From: Poecilobothrus nobilitatus
Taxonomy: Eukaryota > Arthropoda > Insecta > Diptera > Dolichopodidae
Assembly: GCA_947095535.1 (NCBI GenBank)
Contig: OX352772.1
Location: 98,390,934 to 98,454,933, forward strand
Length of the DNA stretch: 64,000 bases
Reading direction: 5' to 3'
The position numbers and the translations under genes are program-made. The notes beneath the pieces are model-generated. The model was not told the origin of the DNA, ran no database searches, and worked only from the letters and a program-made list of their open reading frames with translations. Each line of letters opens with the position of its first letter. Position 1 is the stretch's first letter. This document shows positions 1 through 9,780 of this stretch, piece by piece.

Positions 1-416
1 ATAAATTTCAAAATCAGATTAATAATAAATATAAAAAAACTAATAAACAAACTAAAAATAAATTTATCAGAAATACAAAAACCCATCACCATACACACAA
101 ATGAAATTAATTTAAACACTCAAAAAAATCGTACAACTAATAACAACAAGTATCCAAACCTCATACATACACATACTATAAATCCTAACATAAATAATAA
201 ACATTTAACAGTTAATAACAAAAATGATCCAAACTACATACTTACACATACAATAGATCCTGCTAATACACTATCCACTACTACGCCTTCTTTAACTAGT
301 AAACCAGCCATTCAAGCTCAGTTTCAACTCAACCTCCATCTAAATTTACAGGCTATGGTTTTACCCAATCACCAGGCTTTATTCAACCCAAATCGTAGCC
401 TCTGTCAAATATAAAT

Positions 417-470
417 TTCTCTATGACACACCTTACAAATGACACACACCTTCTCTATGACACACCTTAC
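417..470 (+). repeat. 34-bp-offset microduplication
   Basis: A 20-base stretch at 417-436 is repeated exactly at 451-470, with a related CACACC-rich spacer between. It lies inside the ORF1 low-complexity region of the LINE fragment and probably arose by slippage. Confidence 0.85.
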
Positions 471-589
471 ACCTCTGCCGGTCAACCAAAATCACAGTCT
501 TCATCATCTTTAACCTGATCTACTACTTATTTACATACCACCTCTGTGACTCATATTCCATCCTTAATGGACCCGTTGTTTTCCTCTAT

Positions 590-960
590 TGTAAAGTTGA
601 CACAACAAGCGTCAATATCAAATGATAGTAGATATCTTCTGGCTAGGTTTAAAGATCATAATATTTTTTTATAATACATATTAGACTTTTCTTGCCATAT
701 CTCCATGACAAACCTAATTCAAAATGAAAAAACCAATGCATATCTTAAAATCGTACTTCAGCAAGAAGGCTACTAATATTACAGAACTTCGAACTTTATT
801 TAACCGCTTTAATGAAATTTTCGGCCTCACTCCGGAGCAGACAAAGTCTGATCTTAAATCTTATGCTTCTCAAGTCTCCTATGAGAGAATTAATTATTTG
901 CAACGAACACGTGGTAATCACGATAAATTTTTTCGTCCCTTTCAGAGCCACAAAATGTAA
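590..960 (+). pseudogene. LINE C ORF1 C-terminus, broken
   Basis: C-terminal part of the nucleic-acid-binding ORF1 protein of a C-family LINE. An open stretch of 78 codons starts at 724. Its residues from ATNITELRTLF to DLKSY parallel the C-terminus of the ORF1 encoded at 9115-9438 on the minus strand (LPTEYKELYKL to DDLKAY). The region upstream (about 590-720) resembles the preceding part of that ORF1 in another frame, so at least one frameshift separates them. The ORF ends at 960, inside the start of ORF2. The UAAUG stop/start overlap of the other copy is not preserved here. Confidence 0.65.
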
Positions 961-1586
961 TAATCTTATTCCAATAAATTTACTTAATAAATATATTATT
1001 ACTGATAATTTAATTAATTTTTCTATGTACTATCAAAATGTTCGGGGTCTTAGAACAAAAACTAAAACCCTTTTTCCTAACTCAACTATTCTTAACTTTG
1101 ACTGCTTCATTCTTACTGAAACAGGGTTAAGTCCTTCTATTAACAATTTAGAAATATTTGATAATACTTACAGTGTTTATAGAAAAGATAGATACTTTTC
1201 AATATCACCTATTGATAGCAATCAAATCACCCCAAAAGATGGAGGTATTTTTATTGCGGTTAAAAGTAACTTGAATTCAAATTCAGTTTCTATTTCAGAA
1301 TATGATCAGCTTGAAATTTTATGTGTTAAAGTTGAATTCAGCAAAAAACAGTTTATTTATTGTTAGCTGTTATATTATTCCTCCAAATGGCAACATTGAA
1401 ATTTATAACCAATATAATAATGCTATTAACTTTATAAATGAAAAGTGGTTGAGACGAAATTATAATTTTTGATTTTAATCTCTTAAATTTAAGATGGGAT
1501 AAACATGACGAGGAGTTATTTATGATTTCTAAAAGTATTTCTACTGAATTAGAAAGCTCATTTATAGATAATATCAATATATATAA
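900..1586 (+). pseudogene. LINE C ORF2 endonuclease N-terminus, broken
   Basis: N-terminal part of an apurinic-like (APE) endonuclease that would nick target DNA during LINE insertion. Visible motifs: YYQNVRGLRTK (catalytic Asn region), NFDCFILTETG (catalytic Glu), GGIFIAVKSN. The reading stays open to 1366; beyond it the protein continues in other frames up to about 1586 and then ends abruptly. The ATG of the homologous ORF2 appears as GTG here. GDFN and the SDH-type motifs are degraded or missing, so the protein is dead. Confidence 0.7.
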
Positions 1587-1587
1587 T

Positions 1588-1938
1588 TTACAACAAATTT
1601 CTTGAATTAATATTTATTGTTGGAATAAGCTCAAATAAAGCCATATTCCATCTTTTCTCATCTCGTCCCAAGAATTTAAAAAGAAAACTAGTTTTATTCA
1701 ATTCTCCCAATGATTTGTCAGTCGTTACTCTTTTTGAAAAGCGATCTGGTACATAAAAGATTGTTTTTACTTTCATAGTTGGGTCCTCTACCTCATAAAG
1801 AACCGCTTTTTGACATATTTTAGTATCTAGAAATCTCCATGACATGACTTCACACGTTTTATTTTTTACTAAAACATCTATGATCTTAAATGTTTCATTA
1901 TCACCTTTCCCTAATGCAATTAATTCTTGAACAAAAGC
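1588..1938 (-). CDS. Small unknown gene, main exon
   Basis: Function not recognised. An 85-codon ORF runs from an ATG at 1845 to 1588. The same frame stays open upstream to 1938, directly behind a good splice acceptor, giving about 116 codons. The protein is mixed-charge and soluble, with no signal peptide or membrane segment; notable stretches are ELIALGKGDNETFKIIDVLV, FYVPDRFSKR and FKFLGRDEKRWNMALFELIP. It sits between two LINEs and has its own core promoter and a short intron on the same strand. It may be a viral or Polinton accessory gene or a host gene; I cannot decide. The upstream exon has no ATG in a compatible frame, so translation may start at 1845 or the copy may be damaged. Confidence 0.5.
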   Translation of the reverse strand, partial: AFVQELIALGKGDNETFKIIDVLVKNKTCEVMSWRFLDTKICQKAVLYEVEDPTMKVKTIFYVPDRFSKRVTTDKSLGELNKTSFLFKFLGRDEKRWNMALFELIPTININSRNLL

Positions 1939-2006
1939 CTAAATTAATATATAAAAATTTTAAAAATAATGAAATATTAGAAAATAAATAAAAAATAATA
2001 ACTTAC
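1939..2006 (-). other. Putative 68-nt intron
   Basis: Reading the minus strand, a consensus donor (AG/GTAAGT) at 2007/2006 is followed by T-rich sequence and an acceptor (TTTAG/G) at 1939/1938. The length is typical for insect introns. The frame opens just 3' of the acceptor. RNA data are needed to confirm it. Confidence 0.5.
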
Positions 2007-2051
2007 CTTTTTAATTTAATGATTTTTATTGGAAATTGATATTTTGAAGTG

Positions 2052-2090
2052 AACTGAATAAATAAAGTGTTGTATTTTGGCTTTATATAC
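2052..2090 (-). promoter_or_regulatory. Core promoter, TATA plus initiator
   Basis: On the minus strand GTATATAAAG (2090-2081) is followed about 30 bases later by TCAGTT (2057-2052), the arthropod initiator. The spacing is canonical, and the element points into the putative exon/intron/exon gene at 1588-2007. Confidence 0.55.
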
Positions 2091-2292
2091 TACTAAAAAA
2101 ACTCGTTTTTTTTTATACAAGTTAACAAAGAATAATGACTTTTAATTTTTTAATTGAAACAAAGCTGAAACAAAGAAATTCTAAAACCCCTTGACTACAA
2201 TTATTTAAAAAACATTATAAAAAGTTTTTTACATTTCCTTATAAGAATGATGCTGTTGATTAATATGTTTACATTACATTTTATATAATATG
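2091..2292. other. AT-rich spacer
   Basis: No gene or clear repeat seen. Homopolymer-rich sequence between the small gene's promoter and the 3' end of LINE D. Confidence 0.6.
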
Positions 2293-2439
2293 GTTGGTTG
2301 GTTAGTTTACGTGGCTGATCCTGTCAACCATGACAAGACCACAATTAGCGCGTTAGCACTGTTTTGCTATCACTTCCATGACCACAAGGCTTATGTTTAG
2401 GCTATAACGGATTTTATTTCAGATCCATTTCGCGACATT

Positions 2440-3251
2440 GAGGAACCTTACCATTTCTGCAGGTTGCTTAGACGCTAGATCGCTAATATCGTGGCCAGCG
2501 CTGGACATTTACACGCGAAGTGTATAATGGTTGCTTTCTCATTCTGATCACCACAACTGCGGCATGATGTATTGAATGGAATACGTAATCTGGCCGCATG
2601 TTCGCCAATTGGCCAGTGTCCCGTGAACAGACCTACTGTTCTGGCTATGTCCCGCCGAAATAGCTTCAATAGGTTGTCCGTTCTTTTGTTGTTGTACGTC
2701 GGCCATATTTTTTTTCGCTAGGGATAAACCGCTTTTACCGCTGTTTAGTGGTTGATCCACCTGTTTTTCCAGTGAAGCATTCAGATTGGAATCCCTCCTT
2801 GGTAATTCATCAGCATGTTCAATTTTTGTGATGTTCTTATGTCCGGAACCCACAGTAATGAAACATTGTGTTGATAGCTTATATTCTTAAGCTCGTCAGA
2901 GCATTTTCTGACAAGCTTGGATGTTATCATCACAAAGTTAAGAGCCGCGATTGCTGCTTGGCTATAAGTGACAATGGCAATGCTTCCCCTCAGAAAAATA
3001 TTGCTCCTAAGTATTTGGCATGCTTTCCAGATTCCTAGTATTTCAGCTTGAAATACACTGGATTTATTGGGAAGTCTGAAACCATGTTCCATTTTGAGGT
3101 TTTCTGAATAGACACCAGCACCGACACCGCAGTCCATTTTTAACCCATCAGTGAAGAGTGTGATGTCTACTTCAACCAAAGGGCTTCCTTGTCTCCATTC
3201 TCTTCTTGATGGAATCTTTATTTTGAAATTCTTTTCCATTTCAAAGAACAA
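2440..3251 (-). pseudogene. LINE D RNase H and Cys-rich tail
   Basis: C-terminal part of ORF2. The RNase H domain would remove the RNA template. Seen: LFTDGLKMDCGVGAGVY (first catalytic Asp), FQAEILGIWKA (catalytic Glu) and IVTYSQAAI, where Asp of the usual DSQ is replaced by Tyr. After a frameshift near 2820 the remnant of the final helix (ADELPRR) follows in another frame. A Cys-rich tail lies at 2669-2475 (CRSCGDQNEKATIIHFACKC). The related element E has the same domain order at 30790-31450. The lost catalytic Asp and the frameshift make it inactive. Confidence 0.75.
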
Positions 3252-3462
3252 TTTCCAAACTTGGAATAGTGTAGTCTGTGGAATCTGGCAGATCCCAAGC
3301 TGTCGAGCTTAGAACACTGCTATGTCCATAAGGTTTTGCGCGCCAGTGCCCATTTTTTCTGAGTCTGACCGTACTACAACAGGTTAGAATTTTTTTTATG
3401 GTGGTCAGCGGGGAGGAAAGAAGTGCTTCTAGTGCATTACTTGGTGTCAATCTCAGCAGCCA

Positions 3463-5430
3463 ATGGATGTGCTTATACATGCACCTCTCTGTACCTTACC
3501 AAGTTTGGTTTGGATATACTTCTTCTGCAGCGCTGGTCACCAGACTAATGATCCGAAGGTAAAAATGGGGCGTACTATAGCTGTGTACATCCATAAAGTC
3601 ATTCTTGGCTTTAATCCCCATTTTTTACCTAACATTTTCCTTCAAGAATACAGGGCTACACAGGCCTTTTCGGCTCTTTCCTCACTATTAAGTCTCCACT
3701 TCAGTTTCATATCAAGTACAAGTCCTAGGTATTTGACACTGCGGGCTAAATTCATATATACACCATCCAGTCCAGGCTTGGTGAATTCCGGTATATTTGT
3801 TCTATTTGTGAATAGTATTAGATCATTTTTTTGCAGGTTGACGCAGAGGCCACATCCATTGGCCCATCTAATAACCCTTCTTAAAGCTCTTTCTCCAGTG
3901 AGCTTTAAGAAGCTCCTCTTTCTCTAGTTCTTCCAGTGAATTCTGTATGGTCGCTACATGCACATTATTGAAGGCCCTTGCTATGTCTAGAAAGGTAGCT
4001 AATGTATATTCCTTGTACAGAATCGATTGTTCCACGTCCCGCACTAGTTTACTCAGTGCAGTCTCTGTTGACTTGCCTTTTCAACAGGCATGTTGGTACT
4101 TACATAGCGGAGTACTCTCTAGTACTCTTCTAAGTTCTAACTCTAGTCTATGTTCTAACTCGAGTGTAAAAAGGATAATAGACTGATCGGTCTAAAATCT
4201 TTAGCGGCTTAGAACCCTCTTTTCCAGCTTTTGGTATAAAGACCACATTCGCCCGCCTCCATTGCAGGGAAATATGACCAAAAGTCAGGCTGCTTCTGAA
4301 CAGCTTAGTAATTAATGGAACTACAATCCCCTTCATTTTTTTCAGTATTTTTGAAAAAATGCCGTCTAAATCTGCAGCTTTGTATGGAACGAAGTTATCA
4401 ATTGCCCAGGCAACCTTTTCCTCCGTTATAACTGAGTTAACCTATTCGTCAGGGCTACTTCGGACTTTAGTGTCAACCGCTTGGTCAATCACATGTGTGT
4501 CCTCAATGCACCCTGGAAAATGGGTAGACACTAAAAGATCTAGTGTTTCAGCGGCTGAATCAGTCAAAGTCCCTTCCACAGTTCTCAAAAAGGAAAGATT
4601 GGAGTGTTGTTTAGATAAAACTCTGCTAAATCTGGCTGAGTCTCTAGTATTTTCAATTGATTCACAATAATCCTTCCATGATTGGGTTTTAGCCAATCGG
4701 ATTGCTCTCTTATATTCCCTAAGTTACTCTTAATAGGACATGTCACTTTGAATGACCTCCATAGTCCTTATAAACATGTCAGTTTTTATTTCTAACTCGT
4801 TTTTAGTTGCGATATTTGAGTTAGCTATTACCAAAAGTTTTTTTCTAGCTACTTTTCTAAATTTCCTCCAGTCGGTAGCCCTGGGGTTTCTGTAGGGCTT
4901 AGGAATTTCAGACTTAATATTGATATTGAAGAGAACCCGATTGTGGTTCGAAAAAGACCTTTTCGCGGATACTCTCCATTTCTCTATATTCAGGGTTTCG
5001 TCATTACTAATACATGTAATATCTAACACATCAGCCCAACCTGGAAAACTATCCTAGCTTACTATTTAAAATAAAATCAAATAATGATTTACCTCGTTCA
5101 TTCGTTTCCGAGCTACCCCATAGGGTGTGCAGTGCATTAGCATCACAGTCTGTGAACAATTTACCACCTGTGGCAACTACCAACTGCTCAAACCGAGGCG
5201 ATGGAGCAGGTTCGTCATATGGCATGTACGCTGAACTTATATACACGCTCTCATGGTTCCGCATCTCCAGTTTTCTTCATAACTAAAATTGGAACAGAGA
5301 TGTGCACTTATATATTTTTTAACTAGAATACAAGTTCTTGGCTTACCTATTTCTAAATCTACATTCTTGTAGAATAGATTATAGTTCTAGCTGTTTAACC
5401 CTCTAATCTTAGAGGCGTTTACCGATGGTT
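3463..5430 (-). pseudogene. LINE D endonuclease and RT, broken
   Basis: Remains of ORF2. Endonuclease: YISSAYMPYDEP and DCDANALHTLWGSSE at 5264-5049, as in Loa elements. The RT N-terminus shows a linker segment (5029-4730), then QWRRANVVFIPKAGK (about 4270) and a motif-A-like FLDIARAFNNV (about 3985). Around 3925 the reading jumps directly to ALRRVIRWANGCGL, which in element E lies downstream of the YADD motif. The palm segment with motifs B and C is therefore missing. Stops are scattered through the rest. The element cannot encode a working polymerase. Confidence 0.7.
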
Positions 5431-5599
5431 CTTAAATGAGGGCGACATCTAAGTCCTCCTCACCTAGGAGAACTAGCAGATTATCCGAGGCGCACTTCGA
5501 GTGCCTTAGGTTAATCTGCATCACTTACCTCACAACGAGCTTCTGTAGACTCCTTGTCTATTGCCAAGTCTCCCAGCAGCCTGGCAATAGGCAAGGCAA

Positions 5600-5935
5600 T
5601 AGACATAGAAAAGAATATTTTCAGTTTGGTATGTCGTATACCAAACTCAGCTTGTTTTCCAGCTTCTTCAGAGGACGCAGACTTTCCTCACAGATAAGAA
5701 GGAGAAACGATATACTGTTTTTCAACAGTTCATCTGACGATTCCTCCTTCGTTATCACCGACCAGTTCCTCATTGGAACCGTAAGCTTATGTAAGCGGAG
5801 ACACTCGAGGAGCCTTTCCCCGCTTATATCCATCCAAGGCAACCAGATACGGGTTCTAGGTCTCCTAGGGATTTCGCTAGCTGGGATTATTCCAATTTTG
5901 GCTTTCTCCCAAGCTTTGCCAATCTTAGCAATGCT
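5600..5935 (-). pseudogene. LINE D ORF1 C-terminal segment
   Basis: The C-terminal part of the Loa-like ORF1. The motif RTRIWLPWMDISGERLLECL corresponds to RARIWLPNMSVDNGKVLQCL in element E (25090-25170), followed by the MRNWSVITKEES / MKNWMIIKTQEP counterpart. The frame stays open leftward to about 5621. The N-terminal remainder of the same protein is at 11394-12185, separated by the LINE C insertion. Confidence 0.75.
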
Positions 5936-5937
5936 TT

Positions 5938-5975
5938 TCTTTTATTTCTTTATTTCTTTATTTATTTATACTGCT
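5938..5975 (-). repeat. LINE C 3' microsatellite tail
   Basis: (TTTA/TTTC)-type repeats on the plus strand, i.e. TAAA-like repeats at the sense 3' end of LINE C. They stand where a poly(A) tail would be and abut LINE D sequence. Confidence 0.7.
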
Positions 5976-6179
5976 TAGTACAAACAGTTTACATAAAATT
6001 TATAATATATATAATAACTAATAAACAATAATAATTAAATACAATAAAAGTTATAATAAAAATTACATAATTGTTAAGTATAAATAAACTTAGAACTAAG
6101 ATTAAAATTAAAAATCATATACATAGGTATATACTTTACAGTACAACAAGAAACAAAAACAAAAAAAAAAATCCTAATA

Positions 6180-6627
6180 TTAATAGCGATTGCATAATTT
6201 TTGTTTTTGGGAATGTTTTGAAAGTGTAAAGTCAATGTTAAGTTTATGTTTGTTACCTATAATAAGCATCCTATTAATAAGTTCAAATTTGCCATAATTA
6301 GTCCTATGTTTATAGGTTTTAAACAAATTGCAAGAGCGAAGGCGTTGAAGATTGTGAAGTAGATTTAACATAACTCTTCACAATCTCTGTAATAAAATTA
6401 ACATCAGAAACCTCACGTCTAAAACTTAAAGTACACAAATCAATTAACTTTAGCCTTTGTTCATATGGTGGCAAAATAATAGGATTTGACCATGGCAAGT
6501 GGCGTAAGGCAAATCTAAGAAAGTTTTTCTGTACTGCCTCGATCCTATCAATGTGTACCATGTAAAATGGAGACCAAACCTGACTAGCATATTCCAGGTT
6601 CGGTCTTACAAGACAAGTGTACAACAA
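6180..6627 (-). pseudogene. LINE C ORF2 C-terminus, frameshifted
   Basis: Continuation of ORF2 after a frameshift at about 6629. It begins with LYTCLVRPNLEYASQVWSP, the conserved C-terminal motif behind the RT thumb, and continues RIEAVQKNFLRFALRHLPW. A second frameshift near 6371-6319 moves the last ~60 residues into another frame, ending at 6180. The segment is typical in length and order; only the frame breaks are abnormal. Confidence 0.8.
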
Positions 6628-6628
6628 T

Positions 6629-9115
6629 TTAATCGATCTGCAAACAATTTAAACGATCTGCAAATTCCTTAGAAGAACGTTTAACAAACCCCAATAATGA
6701 ATTAGCTTTATTTATAATATTATTATAATGAATTTTAAAACTAAGTTGGGAATCAAAATACACACCTAAGTCTTTTATTGAAGTAACTTTAGGTAAACTA
6801 ATACCATCCAAGTTATAGTTGAAATAAATAGGACTAGAACGACGTGTATAAGATAACAATGCGCATTTATTTACATTAAGTAGTAGACAATTATTAACGC
6901 ACCAATTGTTAAAGTTTTGAAGGTCATTCTGCATAAGGACGGCGTCCTTATTAGATGTAATCTTTTTAAATATTTTCATATCATCAGCGTAAACTTGAAG
7001 CTCACAATTAGAAATGATAGAAGTAACATCATTTACAGATAAAATGAAAAGTAAAGGACCAAGGTGGCTACCTTGTGGAACACCGGAATTTGCCACGAAT
7101 GGTTCTGAAATCACATTTTTGAATATAACACTATAAGAGCGATCACACAAATAAGAATATATCCAATTTAGGAAAAACTCTGGGAAGCCATATTTTTTTA
7201 GTTTTAGTAATATAATACTATGTGGCAATAGATCAAATGCTTTACCAAAATCAGTATAAACAACATCTGTTTGAAAAACTTCTTCCATGTTATTGAGGAG
7301 GAGGGATGTTGTTTCAACTAGGTTTGTCACAGTCGATTTTTGTTTTACAAAACCATGTTGGTTATCAATTAAAAGATTAAAACAGTGATTATAAATTGAA
7401 TCCGTTATAATTAATTCAAATAATTTTGGAATAGAAGATAATTTGGCTATGGGACGATAGCTAGTAATTTCATTTTTAGCATTCTTTTTGTGACTTGGTC
7501 TGATATAAGACATTTTCCAAAAAGGAGGAAAAAGTCCGGAATTTAATGAGTTTTTGAAGAGTAATGTTAAATGCGTAGTGAGAATGTTAGAACACTTGCT
7601 CAGAATTATTTCCAGTATACCAGCAGGGCCGGGAAAAGTATTATCACCGAATTTATTTAGATATTTGGAAACTATTTCTTCATTTATATTTATGTCATTA
7701 AGAGACGTTTTTTGACAACTGTCCATAAAGGAGAAATAATTTTCATTTGGCGAAAAGGAAGAATCACTATATGAAGTGCTGAAAAACTCACCAAAATACT
7801 TAGAAATAACTAAAGGATCATTACTTGAAAGAGAATTGAAATTCATAAATGTAGGGTAATCATCACAATTACGTTTAGAATTTATGAATTTCCAAAATTT
7901 TTTCGGATCAGATTTTAGTTTACTTGCCATTTGATTAATATAATTATTGTAAAGAATATCGAATGACGTTTTAAAATTATCAAAAAATATGACAAAATTT
8001 TTATAGTCATTAATATCTTTTGATTTGAGATATTTACGCCAGGCTTTGTTTTTTTTATTTCTGAGAGACCTAAGCTCCTTTGTGCACCATGGTGGGCCAG
8101 ATTGGGAAGATCTTTTTTTTGAAATAGGAACGAATTGAGTAAAACCTTCGAACATAATTTCATAAAACCTAATTGTCATTTGATTTAGGTCTATATTATT
8201 AAATAAAAACGTGAAGTCATACCTATTTAAGAAATTTATTAGTCCGGGAAAGTTGGGTTTGTTGAAATTAAAACTATAAGAATCTGCTGCTTCAAGATTT
8301 ACGGAATTAGTTAAACAATAGGTAAAACTTATTGAAGGGTTATAAGGGTCTAACGCAACAACCGATAACACCGAGTCACAGAAAGTAATATTATACCAAT
8401 CAGAGGTAAATATTAAATCCAATTGCTTATCTTTAAAATTACGATGGTGGGAAACCTGTTGTAAATTGTTGGTATTTAATCCATCAATAAATTGCGAATC
8501 AATTTCACTCACCGAAAAATCCGGAATCAAAAAAGATTCTTCGTCATGATTAATCCATGTAATATGAGGAAGATTAAAATCTCCACATAAAATTAACTCA
8601 TCATTAGGACCTGAATTACAGCAAATCGAATCCATTACATTTAAAAGAGTAATATAAATATTTAAATTCGAAGAAGGTGGAATGTATATGTTAACAATAT
8701 TTACATATTTGTTTGAAAATTTTATATTCACACCTATTATTTCAAGACCATCTGCGTTCGAAATAGGAATTTCATTTGCATTAAAAGAGTTTTTGACGGC
8801 AATCAATACACCTCCCCCTTTAGGAATGTAACTATTAGATACATTAGGTTCAGCATATCTATCTTTTCTAAAAACAGAATATGAGCTATCGAAAAGCTCA
8901 AGATTGTTAATAGAATTTAGCCAAGTTTCAGTTAATACAAATACGTCAAAATTTAAACTTATTGAATTAAGTAAGACTTGACTTGTTTTTGTTCTAAGAC
9001 CTCTGACATTTTGATAATATATTGATAAATTTATCAAAATTGAAGAATCTATCAAAGATGTAGAGATCTTATTTAAATTATTTATTGGCACGAAAAAATT
9101 TATTATAATTATCAT
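6629..9115 (-). CDS. LINE C ORF2, endonuclease and reverse transcriptase
   Basis: 828 open codons, the longest ORF of the window. The encoded protein would nick the target (residues ~30-260) and copy the LINE RNA there (residues ~440-750). Endonuclease motifs: YYQNVRGLRTK, FDVFVLTETWLNS, LILCGDFNLPHITW and LDLIFTSDW. The final motif reads LDPYNPSISF with Asn where a catalytic His is usual. RT motifs: YRPIAKLSSIPKLFE, HGFVKQKSTVTNLVE, YTDFGKAFD (motif A), GVPQGSHLGPLLF (motif B) and VYADDMKIF (motif C). The ATG at 9115 overlaps the ORF1 stop as TAATG. The frame ends early at 6629; the missing C-terminus lies in another frame at 6627-6180. Probably inactive, but only lightly decayed. Confidence 0.85.
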   Translation of the reverse strand: MIIIINFFVPINNLNKISTSLIDSSILINLSIYYQNVRGLRTKTSQVLLNSISLNFDVFVLTETWLNSINNLELFDSSYSVFRKDRYAEPNVSNSYIPKGGGVLIAVKNSFNANEIPISNADGLEIIGVNIKFSNKYVNIVNIYIPPSSNLNIYITLLNVMDSICCNSGPNDELILCGDFNLPHITWINHDEESFLIPDFSVSEIDSQFIDGLNTNNLQQVSHHRNFKDKQLDLIFTSDWYNITFCDSVLSVVALDPYNPSISFTYCLTNSVNLEAADSYSFNFNKPNFPGLINFLNRYDFTFLFNNIDLNQMTIRFYEIMFEGFTQFVPISKKRSSQSGPPWCTKELRSLRNKKNKAWRKYLKSKDINDYKNFVIFFDNFKTSFDILYNNYINQMASKLKSDPKKFWKFINSKRNCDDYPTFMNFNSLSSNDPLVISKYFGEFFSTSYSDSSFSPNENYFSFMDSCQKTSLNDININEEIVSKYLNKFGDNTFPGPAGILEIILSKCSNILTTHLTLLFKNSLNSGLFPPFWKMSYIRPSHKKNAKNEITSYRPIAKLSSIPKLFELIITDSIYNHCFNLLIDNQHGFVKQKSTVTNLVETTSLLLNNMEEVFQTDVVYTDFGKAFDLLPHSIILLKLKKYGFPEFFLNWIYSYLCDRSYSVIFKNVISEPFVANSGVPQGSHLGPLLFILSVNDVTSIISNCELQVYADDMKIFKKITSNKDAVLMQNDLQNFNNWCVNNCLLLNVNKCALLSYTRRSSPIYFNYNLDGISLPKVTSIKDLGVYFDSQLSFKIHYNNIINKANSLLGFVKRSSKEFADRLNCLQID

Positions 9116-9780
9116 TATGAAACTTGTAAGTGATTGTAATAATTACTATTACAATGAATGCGATATGCCTTTAAGTCGTCTGAGACATCTTTGGAAGATG
9201 TACCTTTAGTTCCGTGAAATTTTATATATAATTTATATAATTCTTTGTATTCGGTTGGTAAACCTTCGTTATCAATTAAAACTTTTATACTTGTTCTGGT
9301 CTTACCTTCCAACATAGTATTATATTTATCATCAAACAAGTATGACAAATATATTCTGACCATGTTATAGACTTTATCTTCTCTTAGCCTAGAAAGAGCA
9401 ACTGTATAGTCGTTGTTGGCAAGAGATTGTTGTGTCATTCTTGTTATCGGTGGTAAAAGCAGGTTAATAATTGAAGGTTGAAGAGTTTCACCTTGAACAA
9501 AGTTTATGAATTTAGAAGTAGAAGGAACATTTGGTGAAGTTGAGGAAGAAGGAGGAGGTTCAATTATCGAAATACAATTAGAATTGGTAATTTCAGGATC
9601 TTTAGTTAGTGATGCAGTATTAAAAGCGTTTATATTGTTATTACTGTTATGAATAGTATTGTGGTTATGAGATTTGTTGTTCTGATTTATGTTTGAAGTA
9701 GTGTAAGTGTCTGAGTTAGTGTTTACTATGATTAAGGAATTATTTGTGTCTGTTGTTTTTTGTGTCTAGAGTTTAATGAT
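9115..9780 (-). pseudogene. LINE C ORF1 C-terminal part
   Basis: The last third of ORF1. An open 107-codon segment (9438-9115) is conserved with the copy at 590-960. The same frame stays open upstream to about 9750 through a Pro/Ser/Asn-rich linker (EPPPSSSTSP). A frameshift near 9750 separates it from the segment at 10325-9732. Its stop TAA (9117-9115) shares a base with the ORF2 ATG. Confidence 0.75.

Larger units (their letters stand above)
1..1590 (+). mobile_element. LINE family C, 5'/middle fragment
   Basis: Remnant of a non-LTR retrotransposon of the same family as the minus-strand element at 5938-11393. The left part encodes the Ser/Thr/Pro-rich and C-terminal part of ORF1, the right part the first ~220 residues of ORF2. 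It enters the window from the left and breaks off at about 1590, where its endonuclease reading stops at a motif (NLQQIS) that the other copy continues. Several frameshifts and stops make it non-functional. Family membership rests on near-parallel protein reading of both ORFs; the left limit is not visible. Confidence 0.8.
2293..5937 (-). mobile_element. LINE D (Loa/R1-like), 3' part
   Basis: Loa/R1-like non-LTR element on the minus strand. The 3' end shows a short GGTTGGTT-type repeat (reading ACCAACC on its sense strand) at 2293-2305 instead of poly(A). Domains in sense order: end of ORF1 (5935-5600), endonuclease (about 5430-5050), reverse transcriptase (about 5030-3460), RNase H (3251-2780) and a Cys-rich tail (2670-2440). 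Its 5' part is at 11394-12480; the two halves join in frame across the LINE C insertion. All frames carry breaks, so it is a fossil. Confidence 0.8.

Noticed and set aside
3463..3927. 154-codon plus-strand ORF
   Set aside because: Antisense to the LINE D RT/thumb region, which carries recognisable motifs on the minus strand.
5436..5978. 180-codon plus-strand ORF with hydrophobic end
   Set aside because: Antisense to LINE D ORF1/endonuclease, whose minus-strand motifs are clear.
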